From positions 1 to 9,792 of the forward strand of contig NZ_SMMD01000827.1 of NCBI RefSeq assembly GCF_009711475.1: DNA of 9,792 nucleotides, read 5' to 3'. Below the pieces are notes generated by a model that ran no database searches, was not told where the DNA came from, and saw nothing but the letters and a program-made list of their open reading frames with translations. Each line of letters opens with the position of its first letter. Position 1 is the stretch's first letter. Positions 1 to 7,251 of this stretch are shown in pieces. The position numbers were made by a program, and so were the translations under genes. Origin of the DNA: Fulvivirga aurantia (GTDB taxonomy: Bacteria; Bacteroidota; Bacteroidia; Cytophagales; Cyclobacteriaceae).

Positions 1-34
1 GTGATAAGAGTCTTTTTAGGCTAGTTTTACCTCT

Positions 35-1057
35 ATGATGAGAAAGGTATACCGCATTGCTAAAGCTGGGAATATAAACAAATTAACCCTTCAGGAAGAA
101 CCTATTTCAGACCCTAAGAAGGATGAAGTTCAAATAGAAGTAAAAGCTGTTGGGCTTAATTTCGCAGATATTTTTGCCATTCTTGGCCTTTATAGTGCCA
201 CTCCCAAGGGTAGCTTTATACCTGGTTTGGAGTATAGCGGGGTAATTATAAAAAAAGGTACTGCTGTTGAGGATTATAATGTAGGCGATCGTGTAATGGG
301 CGTCACCCGTTTTGGTGGCTATGCGAGCCATATCAATAGTCAGGTAGATTATATAACACCTCTTTCTCATGATTGGTCTTGTGAAGAAGGAGCTGCATTT
401 TTGGTTCAAGGACTTACAGCATATTATGGTCTTTTTCATTTAGGCAACTTGAGCAAAGACGACACGGTGCTCATCCACAGTGCAGCTGGTGGTGTTGGAC
501 TTCTGGCTAACCGTATGGCCAAAAAAGTTGGCGCTTATACTATTGGGACAGTTGGTTCCGCTTCAAAAATTGAGTTACTAAAGCAGGAGGGATATGATGA
601 TTACATTGTAAGAGATAAAAATTTTAAAATAAATCTACACCAGGCGCTTAAAGACCGAGACCTTAATGTAGTTATGGAGTGTATCGGTGGAGATATTTTT
701 AAGGCCGGGTATGATGCACTTGCGCCTCAAGGTCGTTTAATCAATTATGGATCAGCGCGTTATGGAGACAATTCTAACTCACCAAACTGGTTGCGTTTGG
801 TCTGGTTATACCTCACAAGACCGAAAATAGACCCGCAAAAGATGATTGAAACCAACAAGGCCATTCTCGGTTTTAATCTCATTTGGCTCTATCATAAAAA
901 AGAGCTTATGCGTAAAATTCTGGGCGAAATGAAGGCTTTAACCCTACCTGCACCATATGTAGGCCATGTTTTTGATTTTACACAGATGCATGAGGCTATA
1001 AAACTATTTCAATCAGGCAAGACTACAGGTAAAGTTGTGCTCACGATAAAAGAGTAG
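35..1057 (+). CDS. MDR-family zinc-independent NAD(P)H oxidoreductase (VAT-1/quinone reductase-like)
   Basis: A 340-residue medium-chain dehydrogenase/reductase. The GroES-like N-terminal half carries the family signatures GLNFADI (residues 40-46), PGLEYSGV (63-70) and VGDRVMGVTRFGGYA (83-97). The Rossmann half starts with LIHSAAGGVG (146-155), the nucleotide-binding turn, followed by GTVGSASK (171-178) and a GRLINYGSA strand (233-241). No cysteine/histidine catalytic-zinc set or structural-zinc cysteine cluster is present, which places it with quinone reductase and VAT-1-like enzymes rather than alcohol dehydrogenases. Members of this group typically use NADPH to reduce quinones or alpha,beta-unsaturated carbonyls in the cytosol; the actual substrate here is unknown. 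Two adjacent ATGs (35 and 38) are possible starts and there is no clear Shine-Dalgarno. Only 34 bases lie upstream, so its promoter or leading genes are out of view. The next gene begins 66 bases downstream on the same strand, so co-transcription is possible but not shown. Confidence 0.88.
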   Translation: MMRKVYRIAKAGNINKLTLQEEPISDPKKDEVQIEVKAVGLNFADIFAILGLYSATPKGSFIPGLEYSGVIIKKGTAVEDYNVGDRVMGVTRFGGYASHINSQVDYITPLSHDWSCEEGAAFLVQGLTAYYGLFHLGNLSKDDTVLIHSAAGGVGLLANRMAKKVGAYTIGTVGSASKIELLKQEGYDDYIVRDKNFKINLHQALKDRDLNVVMECIGGDIFKAGYDALAPQGRLINYGSARYGDNSNSPNWLRLVWLYLTRPKIDPQKMIETNKAILGFNLIWLYHKKELMRKILGEMKALTLPAPYVGHVFDFTQMHEAIKLFQSGKTTGKVVLTIKE

Positions 1058-1123
1058 TATATTAAAGGTTCGTATTTATGCATTATTATTAAGTAATTTC
1101 ATTAATCTAAACCTGTAACTGAC

Positions 1124-3046
1124 TTGGATTACTTCATAAAGCTGTCTGCATTTATTTTCACGTTTCTAATTGTTGCAATTGCCTCTGAACGTATTTCTGC
1201 CCGATTTCAGCGGCTCGGAGTACCGCTAATCAGCGGATTTCTCTTGGTGGGTATTTTATGTGGGCCCCACGCACTCAATCTGATTGATCATACCACGGCC
1301 AAGGGGCTGTTTTTTATAAATGATATTGCCTTATCTTTTATTGCGTTTGCTGCTAGTAGTGAGCTGTACCTCAAGGAGTTAAGGAGTAGAATAAAGAGTA
1401 TTCAATGGTTGACTTTAGGTCAGCTTATCATCACCTTCTTACTCATCACCATCGCTATTGTGGCTATTGCAGAGCTTATTCCGTTTTTAAGTGAGAGAAC
1501 GCTGGCTGCCAAGATAAGTATCGCCTTATTGTGTGCAGCAGTATTATGTGCCAGATCTCCTGCTTCGGTGATTGCCGTAATCAACGAAATGAGAGCAAAA
1601 GGCTCTTTTAGCAGTACAGTGCTAGGGGCGACAGTTCTTATCGATTTTCTGATAATCATTGTTTTTGCCATCTGTTTTTCTACGGCCACCACCTTGTTGT
1701 CAAGTCAGGGGTTTAATATAATGTCTATCGTCTACCTGATCGGGCAAATTGTTGCTTCCGTGTCGATAGGTATTTTATATGGTTTTTTACTTAGAACTCT
1801 TCTAAAGGGTAATATTCACAAAATAGTAAAGGCAATTTTTATTGTACTCATAGGCTTTTCAAGTTATGGACTTTACTACCTCGTAAGTTACCTATCCTTT
1901 TATTTCTGGCAGGTAGAATTGCACCTTGAGCCACTGCTTATTTGTTTGATAGGTAGTTTTTATGTGGTTAATTATACCAATCAACGGCAGGAGTTTCTTC
2001 GTATCATTCATGACTTGTCGCCCTATATTTATACCGTGTTTTTCACATATGCGGGAGCACTTTTAGCTATTAATGTCTTAGCAGATGTATGGCAAATTAC
2101 ACTTGTTATTTGTGGAATAAATGCACTCGCACTTTATATAGGTACTTATACCGGAGCCAGAATAGGAGGTGAGGATCGAAGATACAGCAGAAAATATTGG
2201 ACCAGTTTTCTTACTCAGGCAGGTGTTGGTCTTGGCTTAGCAACCATCGTAAGCAGTGAATTCGAAGAATGGGGAGATCAGTTCTCTGCCATTATTATAA
2301 GTGTTATTGTAATTAATCAACTTATAGGACCGGTTTTGTTTAAACGATCAATAATTAACCTGGGCGAAAGCAGGCTGAGAGCCACTACACCCGATTTTGA
2401 TGGCATAAGAGACGCACTTATTATAGGTTTTGAAACGCAGTCAGTGGCTTTGGCGAGGCAATTACAGGAACATGGCTGGAAAGCTAAAATAGCTACACGC
2501 AAGGTCATAGAGCCAGATAAATTTCCAGATGTGGAATTGGTTCAGATAGATGGCCTTACCCTCGAGGCACTTGAGTCTCTTGATGCACATCTATCAGAAG
2601 CTATAGTGCTTATGCTGACTGATGAAGAGAATTTGGCTATTTGTGAGCTTATTTATGAGAATATTGGTACCAAAGAAATAGTAGTTAGACTTAACAATCA
2701 GGTTCATTCTAAAGTATTTCATAAAATGGGAGCCCTTATTGTTGATACAGGAACAGCCATTGTAAGTCTGCTAGATCACTTTGTGAGGTCGCCTCAAGCT
2801 ACTTCACTTTTATTGGGTATGAAAGAAGGTCAGGATACTATCGACCTGGAGGTTTTAAATCCGGATCTATTTGGTATATACCTGAGGGATTTACGCTTCC
2901 CTTCTGATGTAATTGTACTATCAGTACAGCGAAAAGGTCAAATGATTATTTCTCACGGATACACCAGATTACGAAAAGGTGATATCGTAACCATTGTTGG
3001 CTCAGAAGAGAGTCTCATTCAAATGACTGACCTTTTTGATGGGTAA
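1124..3046 (+). CDS. CPA2-type cation:proton antiporter with C-terminal TrkA-N/TrkA-C (RCK) module
   Basis: A 640-residue inner-membrane monovalent cation/H+ antiporter. About a dozen hydrophobic segments fill residues 5-408, including the typical CPA2 stretch GVPLISGFLLVGILCGPHAL (32-51), a discontinuous-helix region around RSPAS (144-148), a membrane aspartate in LIDFL (172-176) where Kef proteins have QD, and TQAGVGLGLA (364-373). A cytoplasmic Rossmann-like TrkA-N domain follows (about 430-560), then a TrkA-C domain (about 570-638) with the usual LFGIYLRDLRFP and LRKGDIVTIVG elements. Such domains normally regulate transport by binding nucleotides or ions. The TrkA-N domain is degenerate: IIGFETQS (433-440) replaces GxGxxG, and the strand after it ends in ATRK instead of an acidic residue. 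The start is TTG at 1124: an in-frame stop sits at 1103, there is no upstream ATG, and starting later would remove the first membrane helix. It lies 24 bases from the next gene. Whether it moves Na+ or K+ cannot be read from the sequence. Confidence 0.88.
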   Translation: MDYFIKLSAFIFTFLIVAIASERISARFQRLGVPLISGFLLVGILCGPHALNLIDHTTAKGLFFINDIALSFIAFAASSELYLKELRSRIKSIQWLTLGQLIITFLLITIAIVAIAELIPFLSERTLAAKISIALLCAAVLCARSPASVIAVINEMRAKGSFSSTVLGATVLIDFLIIIVFAICFSTATTLLSSQGFNIMSIVYLIGQIVASVSIGILYGFLLRTLLKGNIHKIVKAIFIVLIGFSSYGLYYLVSYLSFYFWQVELHLEPLLICLIGSFYVVNYTNQRQEFLRIIHDLSPYIYTVFFTYAGALLAINVLADVWQITLVICGINALALYIGTYTGARIGGEDRRYSRKYWTSFLTQAGVGLGLATIVSSEFEEWGDQFSAIIISVIVINQLIGPVLFKRSIINLGESRLRATTPDFDGIRDALIIGFETQSVALARQLQEHGWKAKIATRKVIEPDKFPDVELVQIDGLTLEALESLDAHLSEAIVLMLTDEENLAICELIYENIGTKEIVVRLNNQVHSKVFHKMGALIVDTGTAIVSLLDHFVRSPQATSLLLGMKEGQDTIDLEVLNPDLFGIYLRDLRFPSDVIVLSVQRKGQMIISHGYTRLRKGDIVTIVGSEESLIQMTDLFDG

Positions 3047-3070
3047 TTTTAGCAAAGTCAGTGATGAGTT

Positions 3071-4303
3071 ATGGTGATGGAAGATATTGAATATGACATC
3101 ATTATTGTAGGAGCGGGGCCTGCAGGCTGTGCGTGTGCTTATCAATTAAGGAATGAGAAGCTCAAAATCGCGCTGATTGACAAAGCCACATTTCCTCGAG
3201 ATAAAATATGTGGAGATGCATTAAGTGCAGACGTTATCAATCAATTATATCGTATGGATGAGCGTTTGGCAGCTGATTTTGAAAGTTTTGGTAAAAAAAT
3301 AGACTCTCATGGTGTGAGATTTGTCGCACCAAATAGCCAACACATCGATATTGATTTTGCAAACCCAAACCACGGCAAGGCTGCGGGTTATATCTCTAAA
3401 CGTATTGATTTTGACCAATTTTTGTTTGACCAGGTTAAGGATCAGTCAAATTTGACTGTCATTACCGGGCAAAAGGTTGATGATATTAAAGTATCAAAAA
3501 ATAGCGTAGAGCTAAAGATCAATAACTCCAGAATCTTCTCAAAACTTATTATTGGAGCAGATGGAGCTCATTCCATAGTAAATAAAAAGTTAGGCCAAAT
3601 TAAGGTTGAGAAAAACCACTATTGTGCGGGCATTCGGTGTTATTATGATCGTGTGTCGCAAATGCACCCTAAAAATCATATAGAACTTCACTTTTATGAT
3701 GACGTACTGCCCGGTTATCTATGGATTTTTCCATTACCAAACGGTCAGGCAAATGTCGGATTAGGTATGTTAAGTAGTGAAGTAAGTATGAGGAAGATTA
3801 ATCTAAAGCAAAAGCTTGAAGAACTCGTAAAGAAGCATCCTAATCTAATAAATCGATTTGAAAATGCTGAGCCAATGGAGAAGCCACAAGGTTTTGGACT
3901 ACCCATTGGATCGAAAAAAAGGCCTTTGTCAGGAGATCGGTTTTTATTACTGGGTGATGCCGCTAGTTTGATAGATCCATTTACAGGAGAAGGCATAGGT
4001 AACGCGCTGCGCAGTGGGCGCATAGCAGCTGAACACATTGTAAATGCTATTGGTCTGAATGATTTTAGCAAAGAATTTAATAAGCGGTACGATAAAGTTA
4101 TCTACCAGAAAATGTGGAATGAATTGCGTATAAGTCGCTCCATGCAGAAGTTATTGCGATATCCTAAGCTATTTAATTTTGTGGTTAAGAAGGCCAATAA
4201 AAATGCCTCCGTACGCACACTTCTAACTTCGATGCTCGATAATGTAGACCTAAAGAAAGAGCTGATAAAGCCCTCATTTTACTTTAAGTTATTGTTTAGC
4301 TAA
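3071..4303 (+). CDS. FAD-dependent oxidoreductase, geranylgeranyl reductase family
   Basis: A 410-residue flavoprotein of the geranylgeranyl reductase/p-hydroxybenzoate hydroxylase-like superfamily. The N-terminal FAD dinucleotide-binding motif is IIVGAGPAG (11-19), followed by the family's PRDKICGDAL (42-51), an R111-containing SKRIDFD, the IIGADGAHS strand (160-168), the characteristic GYLWIFPLPNGQANVGLGM segment (215-233), and the second FAD motif LLGDAASLIDPFTGEGIG (293-310). Characterised relatives saturate isoprenoid chains (geranylgeranyl lipids, menaquinone tails) or oxidise related substrates; in Bacteroidota the family is common and mostly uncharacterised, so the substrate is left open. 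No membrane segments or signal peptide are evident, though the basic and hydrophobic C-terminal region (about 358-410) could contact membrane. ATG at 3071 is taken as the start; ATG at 3077 is an equally good choice, two codons in. It directly follows the antiporter gene and is probably in the same operon. Confidence 0.87.
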   Translation: MVMEDIEYDIIIVGAGPAGCACAYQLRNEKLKIALIDKATFPRDKICGDALSADVINQLYRMDERLAADFESFGKKIDSHGVRFVAPNSQHIDIDFANPNHGKAAGYISKRIDFDQFLFDQVKDQSNLTVITGQKVDDIKVSKNSVELKINNSRIFSKLIIGADGAHSIVNKKLGQIKVEKNHYCAGIRCYYDRVSQMHPKNHIELHFYDDVLPGYLWIFPLPNGQANVGLGMLSSEVSMRKINLKQKLEELVKKHPNLINRFENAEPMEKPQGFGLPIGSKKRPLSGDRFLLLGDAASLIDPFTGEGIGNALRSGRIAAEHIVNAIGLNDFSKEFNKRYDKVIYQKMWNELRISRSMQKLLRYPKLFNFVVKKANKNASVRTLLTSMLDNVDLKKELIKPSFYFKLLFS

Positions 4304-4328
4304 AAAAAGAGGCGGTCTCAAAAGGTGA

Positions 4329-4412
4329 GTCATCCTGAGTATGCGAAGGATCTTACTAACAAAATGTGATCATGCGATACACTGAGTAAGATTCTTCCTT
4401 TGTCAGAATGAC
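4329..4412. repeat. Imperfect inverted repeat (palindromic REP/MITE-like element, possible bidirectional terminator)
   Basis: The left arm 4329-4357 begins GTCATCCTGAG and ends GGATCTTACT; the right arm 4385-4412 reads AGTAAGATTCTTCC and ends TCAGAATGAC. The reverse complement of the right arm aligns to the left arm at about 21 of 29 positions, with most differences being transitions and one single-base gap. The arms flank 27 bases containing the palindrome TGATCA. The GTCATtCTGA...GAAGgATCTTACT core resembles short palindromic repeats that, from memory, occur in many copies in Bacteroidota and other environmental genomes. It lies between two convergent genes, where a long hairpin could end transcription from both sides. 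There is no good uridine tract immediately after either arm, so the terminator role is inference. Confidence 0.7.
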
Positions 4413-4430
4413 CTGTAAGAGTTGTAAAAT

Positions 4431-6458
4431 CTATTTTATGGCTTCGGCTTCAGCTACAAGCAATTCGTTGCTATCGCTAAGTCCGGCTTCTATAAAGGCA
4501 TCTATTTCGCTATTACGCACAAGGCCTTTTTTAAGTAAAACACCCAGTGTAAGCATTACACCAATACGTGTACCCACTTTTTTGGCAGAAGTATTGAATA
4601 ATGGCTCGATATCTTCATAAGTCACACTTTCGGCTAAGTTCATGATGCTGGCTCTGGCTTTATCCAGTTTGTCGCCAGAGAGATTAGCGTATTTTTTACT
4701 AATCTTCTTTATCTCATCAATAGGTTTTCTTCCCTGACCTTGCTGTGCAACCGGTTGGTTATTAGGTTGAGCAGCTTTTGGCTTTTGCTTTGCCCATGAG
4801 TCTCTAAGCCCAACGGTTTTATTGAAAACTAAATGCTCTGAATTACTGTCTTTGTCTAAAGTAAAATAACCCAGGCGCTGAAACTGAAACTTATCATCCA
4901 TTTGAGCTTCTTTCAAAAACGGCTCTAGATATGCTTCTTTTATGATGTTGAGAGAGTCAGGGTTTACAAATTCCATGAAATTCTTGTCCTGATGACTGTC
5001 AGGAGCTTCATCTAAAAACAACCTATCGTATTCTCTAATCTCAGCTTTTATAGCATGTTTTATCGACACCCAATGTAAAGTACCTTTCACCTTTCTGGCG
5101 CTAGCATCAGTACCGCTTCCAGACCTACTATCCAAGTCGCAGGTGCAATGTATTTCAGTAATATTTCCCTCGCTATCTTTTACTACAGATTCTCCTTTTA
5201 TAATGTAAGCATTCTTTAAACGCACTTCCTGACCTATCGTCAAGCGAAAGAACTTATTTCCGGCATCTTCTTTAAAGTCTTCACGCTCTATATATAATTC
5301 TCGGGAGAATGGTACTTCATGTGTTCCCGAGTTAGGGTCTTCCGGGTTATTTTCAGCCGTAAGCATCTCTTCTTTACCTTCAGGATAGTTTGTAATTACC
5401 AGCTTTACGGGATCTAAAACACCCATAACGCGAGTAGCAGTTTTGTTCAAATCTTCACGAATACAAAACTCCAGTAAAGAAACATCGGTAACACTGTCTC
5501 TTTTGGTAATGCCCGAAACTTCGCTGAATTTTCTAATTGACTCTGGCGTATAACCTCGTCTTCTAAGACCTGAGATCGTAGGCATTCTGGGGTCATCCCA
5601 TCCTGCCACAGTTTTTGATTGAACCAATTCGAGCAATTTACGCTTGCTCATTACAGTATAGCTCAGGTTTCTTCTGGCAAACTCACGTTGTTTCGGCCGA
5701 TGTTTTTTGTCATCATAAATCTGATCTAAAAACCAATCATAGAGCTCACGATGAGATTTAAACTCAAGCGTACAAATAGAATGAGATACTTGCTCAAGGT
5801 AATCTGATTGTCCGTGGGCCCAGTCATACATCGGATACACACACCACTCTGTGCCAGTGCGGTGATGCGCTTTATTCACAATTCTATAAAGTAATGGGTC
5901 TCTCATAAGCATGTTAGGAGAGCTCATGTCAATTTTGGCTCTCAGCACATAGGTGCCAGCCTCAAATTCCCCATTCTTCATCTTCTCAAACAACTCAAGG
6001 TTTTCTTCTACACTTTGATTGCGATGTGGGCTTGCCGTACCCGGTGTAGTTGGTGTTCCTTTCTGTTCAGCCATAGCTTCAGCCGACTGACCATCTACAT
6101 AAGCTTTGCCTTTTTTGATAAGCTCAACTGCCCAATCATAGAGTTGTTGAAAGTAATCGGAAGAATAGCACTCAGTAGCCCATTTAAACCCTAACCACGC
6201 GATATCATTTTTGATAGCATCTACATACTCCTGTTCTTCTTTTGTAGGGTTGGTATCATCAAAACGAAGGTTTACGGGTGCATTAAACCGCTTTCCTAAG
6301 CCAAAATTGAGGCAGATAGAGGCGGCATGTCCGATATGTAAATAGCCATTAGGCTCAGGTGGGAATCGAAATCGCAACTTATCTGACGATAAACCGGCCT
6401 TTAGGTCATCGGCTACAATTTGTTCTATAAAATTAAGTGATTCTGAAGCTTCTGTCAT
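4431..6458 (-). CDS. glnS: Glutaminyl-tRNA synthetase with C-terminal extension
   Basis: Class I aminoacyl-tRNA synthetase that charges tRNA-Gln with glutamine in the cytosol. From ATG at 6458 the protein has 675 residues. The catalytic core shows PPEPNGYLHIGHAAS (33-47, the HIGH motif at 41-44), the GlnRS/GluRS signature around IDMSSPNMLMRDPLLYRI (177-194), and the KMSKS-equivalent VMSKRK (269-274) just as in E. coli GlnRS. The beta-barrel anticodon-binding region runs to about residue 556, ending in NKTVGLRDSWAK, which matches the very end of the 554-residue E. coli enzyme. Another 118 residues follow: a Pro/Gln/Asn-rich linker (about 558-578) and a predicted helical, charged tail (579-675) that I cannot assign. 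An upstream in-frame ATG at 6506 is possible, but it would lie inside the predicted promoter and add a hydrophobic peptide foreign to the family, so 6458 is preferred. Convergent with the flavoprotein gene and divergent from kefF. Confidence 0.96.
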   Translation of the reverse strand: MTEASESLNFIEQIVADDLKAGLSSDKLRFRFPPEPNGYLHIGHAASICLNFGLGKRFNAPVNLRFDDTNPTKEEQEYVDAIKNDIAWLGFKWATECYSSDYFQQLYDWAVELIKKGKAYVDGQSAEAMAEQKGTPTTPGTASPHRNQSVEENLELFEKMKNGEFEAGTYVLRAKIDMSSPNMLMRDPLLYRIVNKAHHRTGTEWCVYPMYDWAHGQSDYLEQVSHSICTLEFKSHRELYDWFLDQIYDDKKHRPKQREFARRNLSYTVMSKRKLLELVQSKTVAGWDDPRMPTISGLRRRGYTPESIRKFSEVSGITKRDSVTDVSLLEFCIREDLNKTATRVMGVLDPVKLVITNYPEGKEEMLTAENNPEDPNSGTHEVPFSRELYIEREDFKEDAGNKFFRLTIGQEVRLKNAYIIKGESVVKDSEGNITEIHCTCDLDSRSGSGTDASARKVKGTLHWVSIKHAIKAEIREYDRLFLDEAPDSHQDKNFMEFVNPDSLNIIKEAYLEPFLKEAQMDDKFQFQRLGYFTLDKDSNSEHLVFNKTVGLRDSWAKQKPKAAQPNNQPVAQQGQGRKPIDEIKKISKKYANLSGDKLDKARASIMNLAESVTYEDIEPLFNTSAKKVGTRIGVMLTLGVLLKKGLVRNSEIDAFIEAGLSDSNELLVAEAEAIK

Positions 6459-6476
6459 GTTTAAAAAATTGAACCA

Positions 6477-6507
6477 CAAAATTAGTGCATTGTAAAAGAA
6501 TAACAAC
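6477..6507 (-). promoter_or_regulatory. Predicted Bacteroidota-type promoter of glnS
   Basis: Reading the minus strand, TAATTTTG (6484-6477) is an exact match to the Bacteroidota -7 consensus TAnnTTTG. Exactly 19 bases upstream lies GTTG (6507-6504), a three-of-four match to the -33 element TTTG, which is at the expected spacing. Transcription would begin near 6470, giving a very short leader of roughly 12 bases before the glnS ATG at 6458. The position supports that start codon over the one at 6506. The call rests on consensus matching only. Confidence 0.6.
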
Positions 6508-6651
6508 CAGAATTTAGATTATGAGAAGGATATTTTCAGGTAGCTACAAGAAGTTGATTTGTGGTGATAAGTTTATTATCGCACAGCTTACACTATCCTA
6601 TTTTTTGTTGTCAAAATTTAGTTATCGGTATTAATTGATTTATTTTAAATT

Positions 6652-7251
6652 ATGCAAAAAATTCTGATCCTATTTGCCCACCCGAAATACGAACAATCCA
6701 GAACTAATAAATCGTTGGTTGAGAAAGTACGGGACCTGGAAGGGGTAACTTTTCGAGACTTGTATGAGATTTATCCTGACTTTAATATAAATGTGTTGTA
6801 TGAGAAAGAATTGCTTAATGCTCATGACATAATCATCTGGCATCACCCTTTTTACTGGTACAGTTGCCCACCATTGCTTAAACAATGGATAGACGTGGTG
6901 CTTGAGTTTGGGTGGGCTTACGGCCCTAGTGGCAATGCTTTAACAGGTAAGAAAGTAATGAATGTATTAACTGCAGGTGGATCAAAAGAAGTTTACTGCA
7001 GTGAGGGGTATAACAATTATTCAATCAGAGAATTTCTGAGACCGATGGAGCAGACAGCCAGACTGTGTGGGATGACTTATTTGCCGCCTTTTGCAGTCAT
7101 GGGTACACATAAGCTATCAGATGAGGAGCTGCAAGTCCATGCCAATAGTTACAGTCAGTTAATTCAAATGCTTAAGGAAGACTTCCCTAAAGAGAATATC
7201 AGTCAATATCACTTTGTCAATGATGTACCACCTTTAAAAGCTAACTCATGA
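6652..7251 (+). CDS. kefF: KefF-like NAD(P)H:quinone oxidoreductase, ancillary subunit of the Kef system
   Basis: A 199-residue flavodoxin-fold protein of the NQO1/KefF/KefG/MdaB family. Motifs in order: ILILFAHPKYEQSRTNK (4-20, phosphate-binding loop), DLYEIYPDFNINV (36-48), the FMN/FAD loop IIWHHPFYWYSCPPLLKQWI (61-80), GWAYGPSG (87-94) and LTAGGSK (106-112). In E. coli, KefF is a soluble quinone reductase that binds the KefC antiporter at the membrane and is needed for full activity. This protein shares the KefF-specific DFNI and GWAYG elements and lies directly before a kefC homologue, with stop and start overlapping as ATGA (7248-7251), which strongly suggests translational coupling and a stoichiometric partner. 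The start is ATG at 6652; upstream is AT-rich with no Shine-Dalgarno, as is usual for this phylum. Its promoter should lie in the 193-base divergent spacer, but I find no convincing consensus match there. A free-standing quinone reductase role is the alternative. Confidence 0.88.
   Translation: MQKILILFAHPKYEQSRTNKSLVEKVRDLEGVTFRDLYEIYPDFNINVLYEKELLNAHDIIIWHHPFYWYSCPPLLKQWIDVVLEFGWAYGPSGNALTGKKVMNVLTAGGSKEVYCSEGYNNYSIREFLRPMEQTARLCGMTYLPPFAVMGTHKLSDEELQVHANSYSQLIQMLKEDFPKENISQYHFVNDVPPLKANS

Noticed and set aside
1..34. Possible C-terminal end of an upstream gene (short open frames ending at 24 and 40)
   Set aside because: Too short to identify any coding signal; nothing can be supported.
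4302..4319. Intrinsic terminator for glnS from GAGACCGCCTC followed by seven T on the minus strand
   Set aside because: The stem has only three base pairs, too weak; the larger inverted repeat at 4329-4412 is a better candidate.
4408..4620. Plus-strand open frame of 70 codons opposite the 3' end of glnS
   Set aside because: It is antisense to well-conserved glnS codons, serine-rich as expected for a shadow frame, and has no recognisable domain.
6459..6506. N-terminal extension of GlnRS from ATG at 6506
   Set aside because: It would add a hydrophobic 16-residue peptide not seen in GlnRS and overlaps the predicted glnS promoter.
6564..6584. Small hairpin GTGATAA...TTATCGCAC in the glnS-kefF spacer, considered as an operator or riboswitch stem
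   Set aside because: Only seven pairs with a two-base bulge and mostly A-T; no other structural elements nearby.
6558..6637. Candidate plus-strand promoters for kefF (TTTG at 6558 and 6604; TAAGTTTA at 6568)
   Set aside because: No pair combines a good TAnnTTTG with a TTTG at 19-21 bases; matches are what AT-rich sequence gives by chance.
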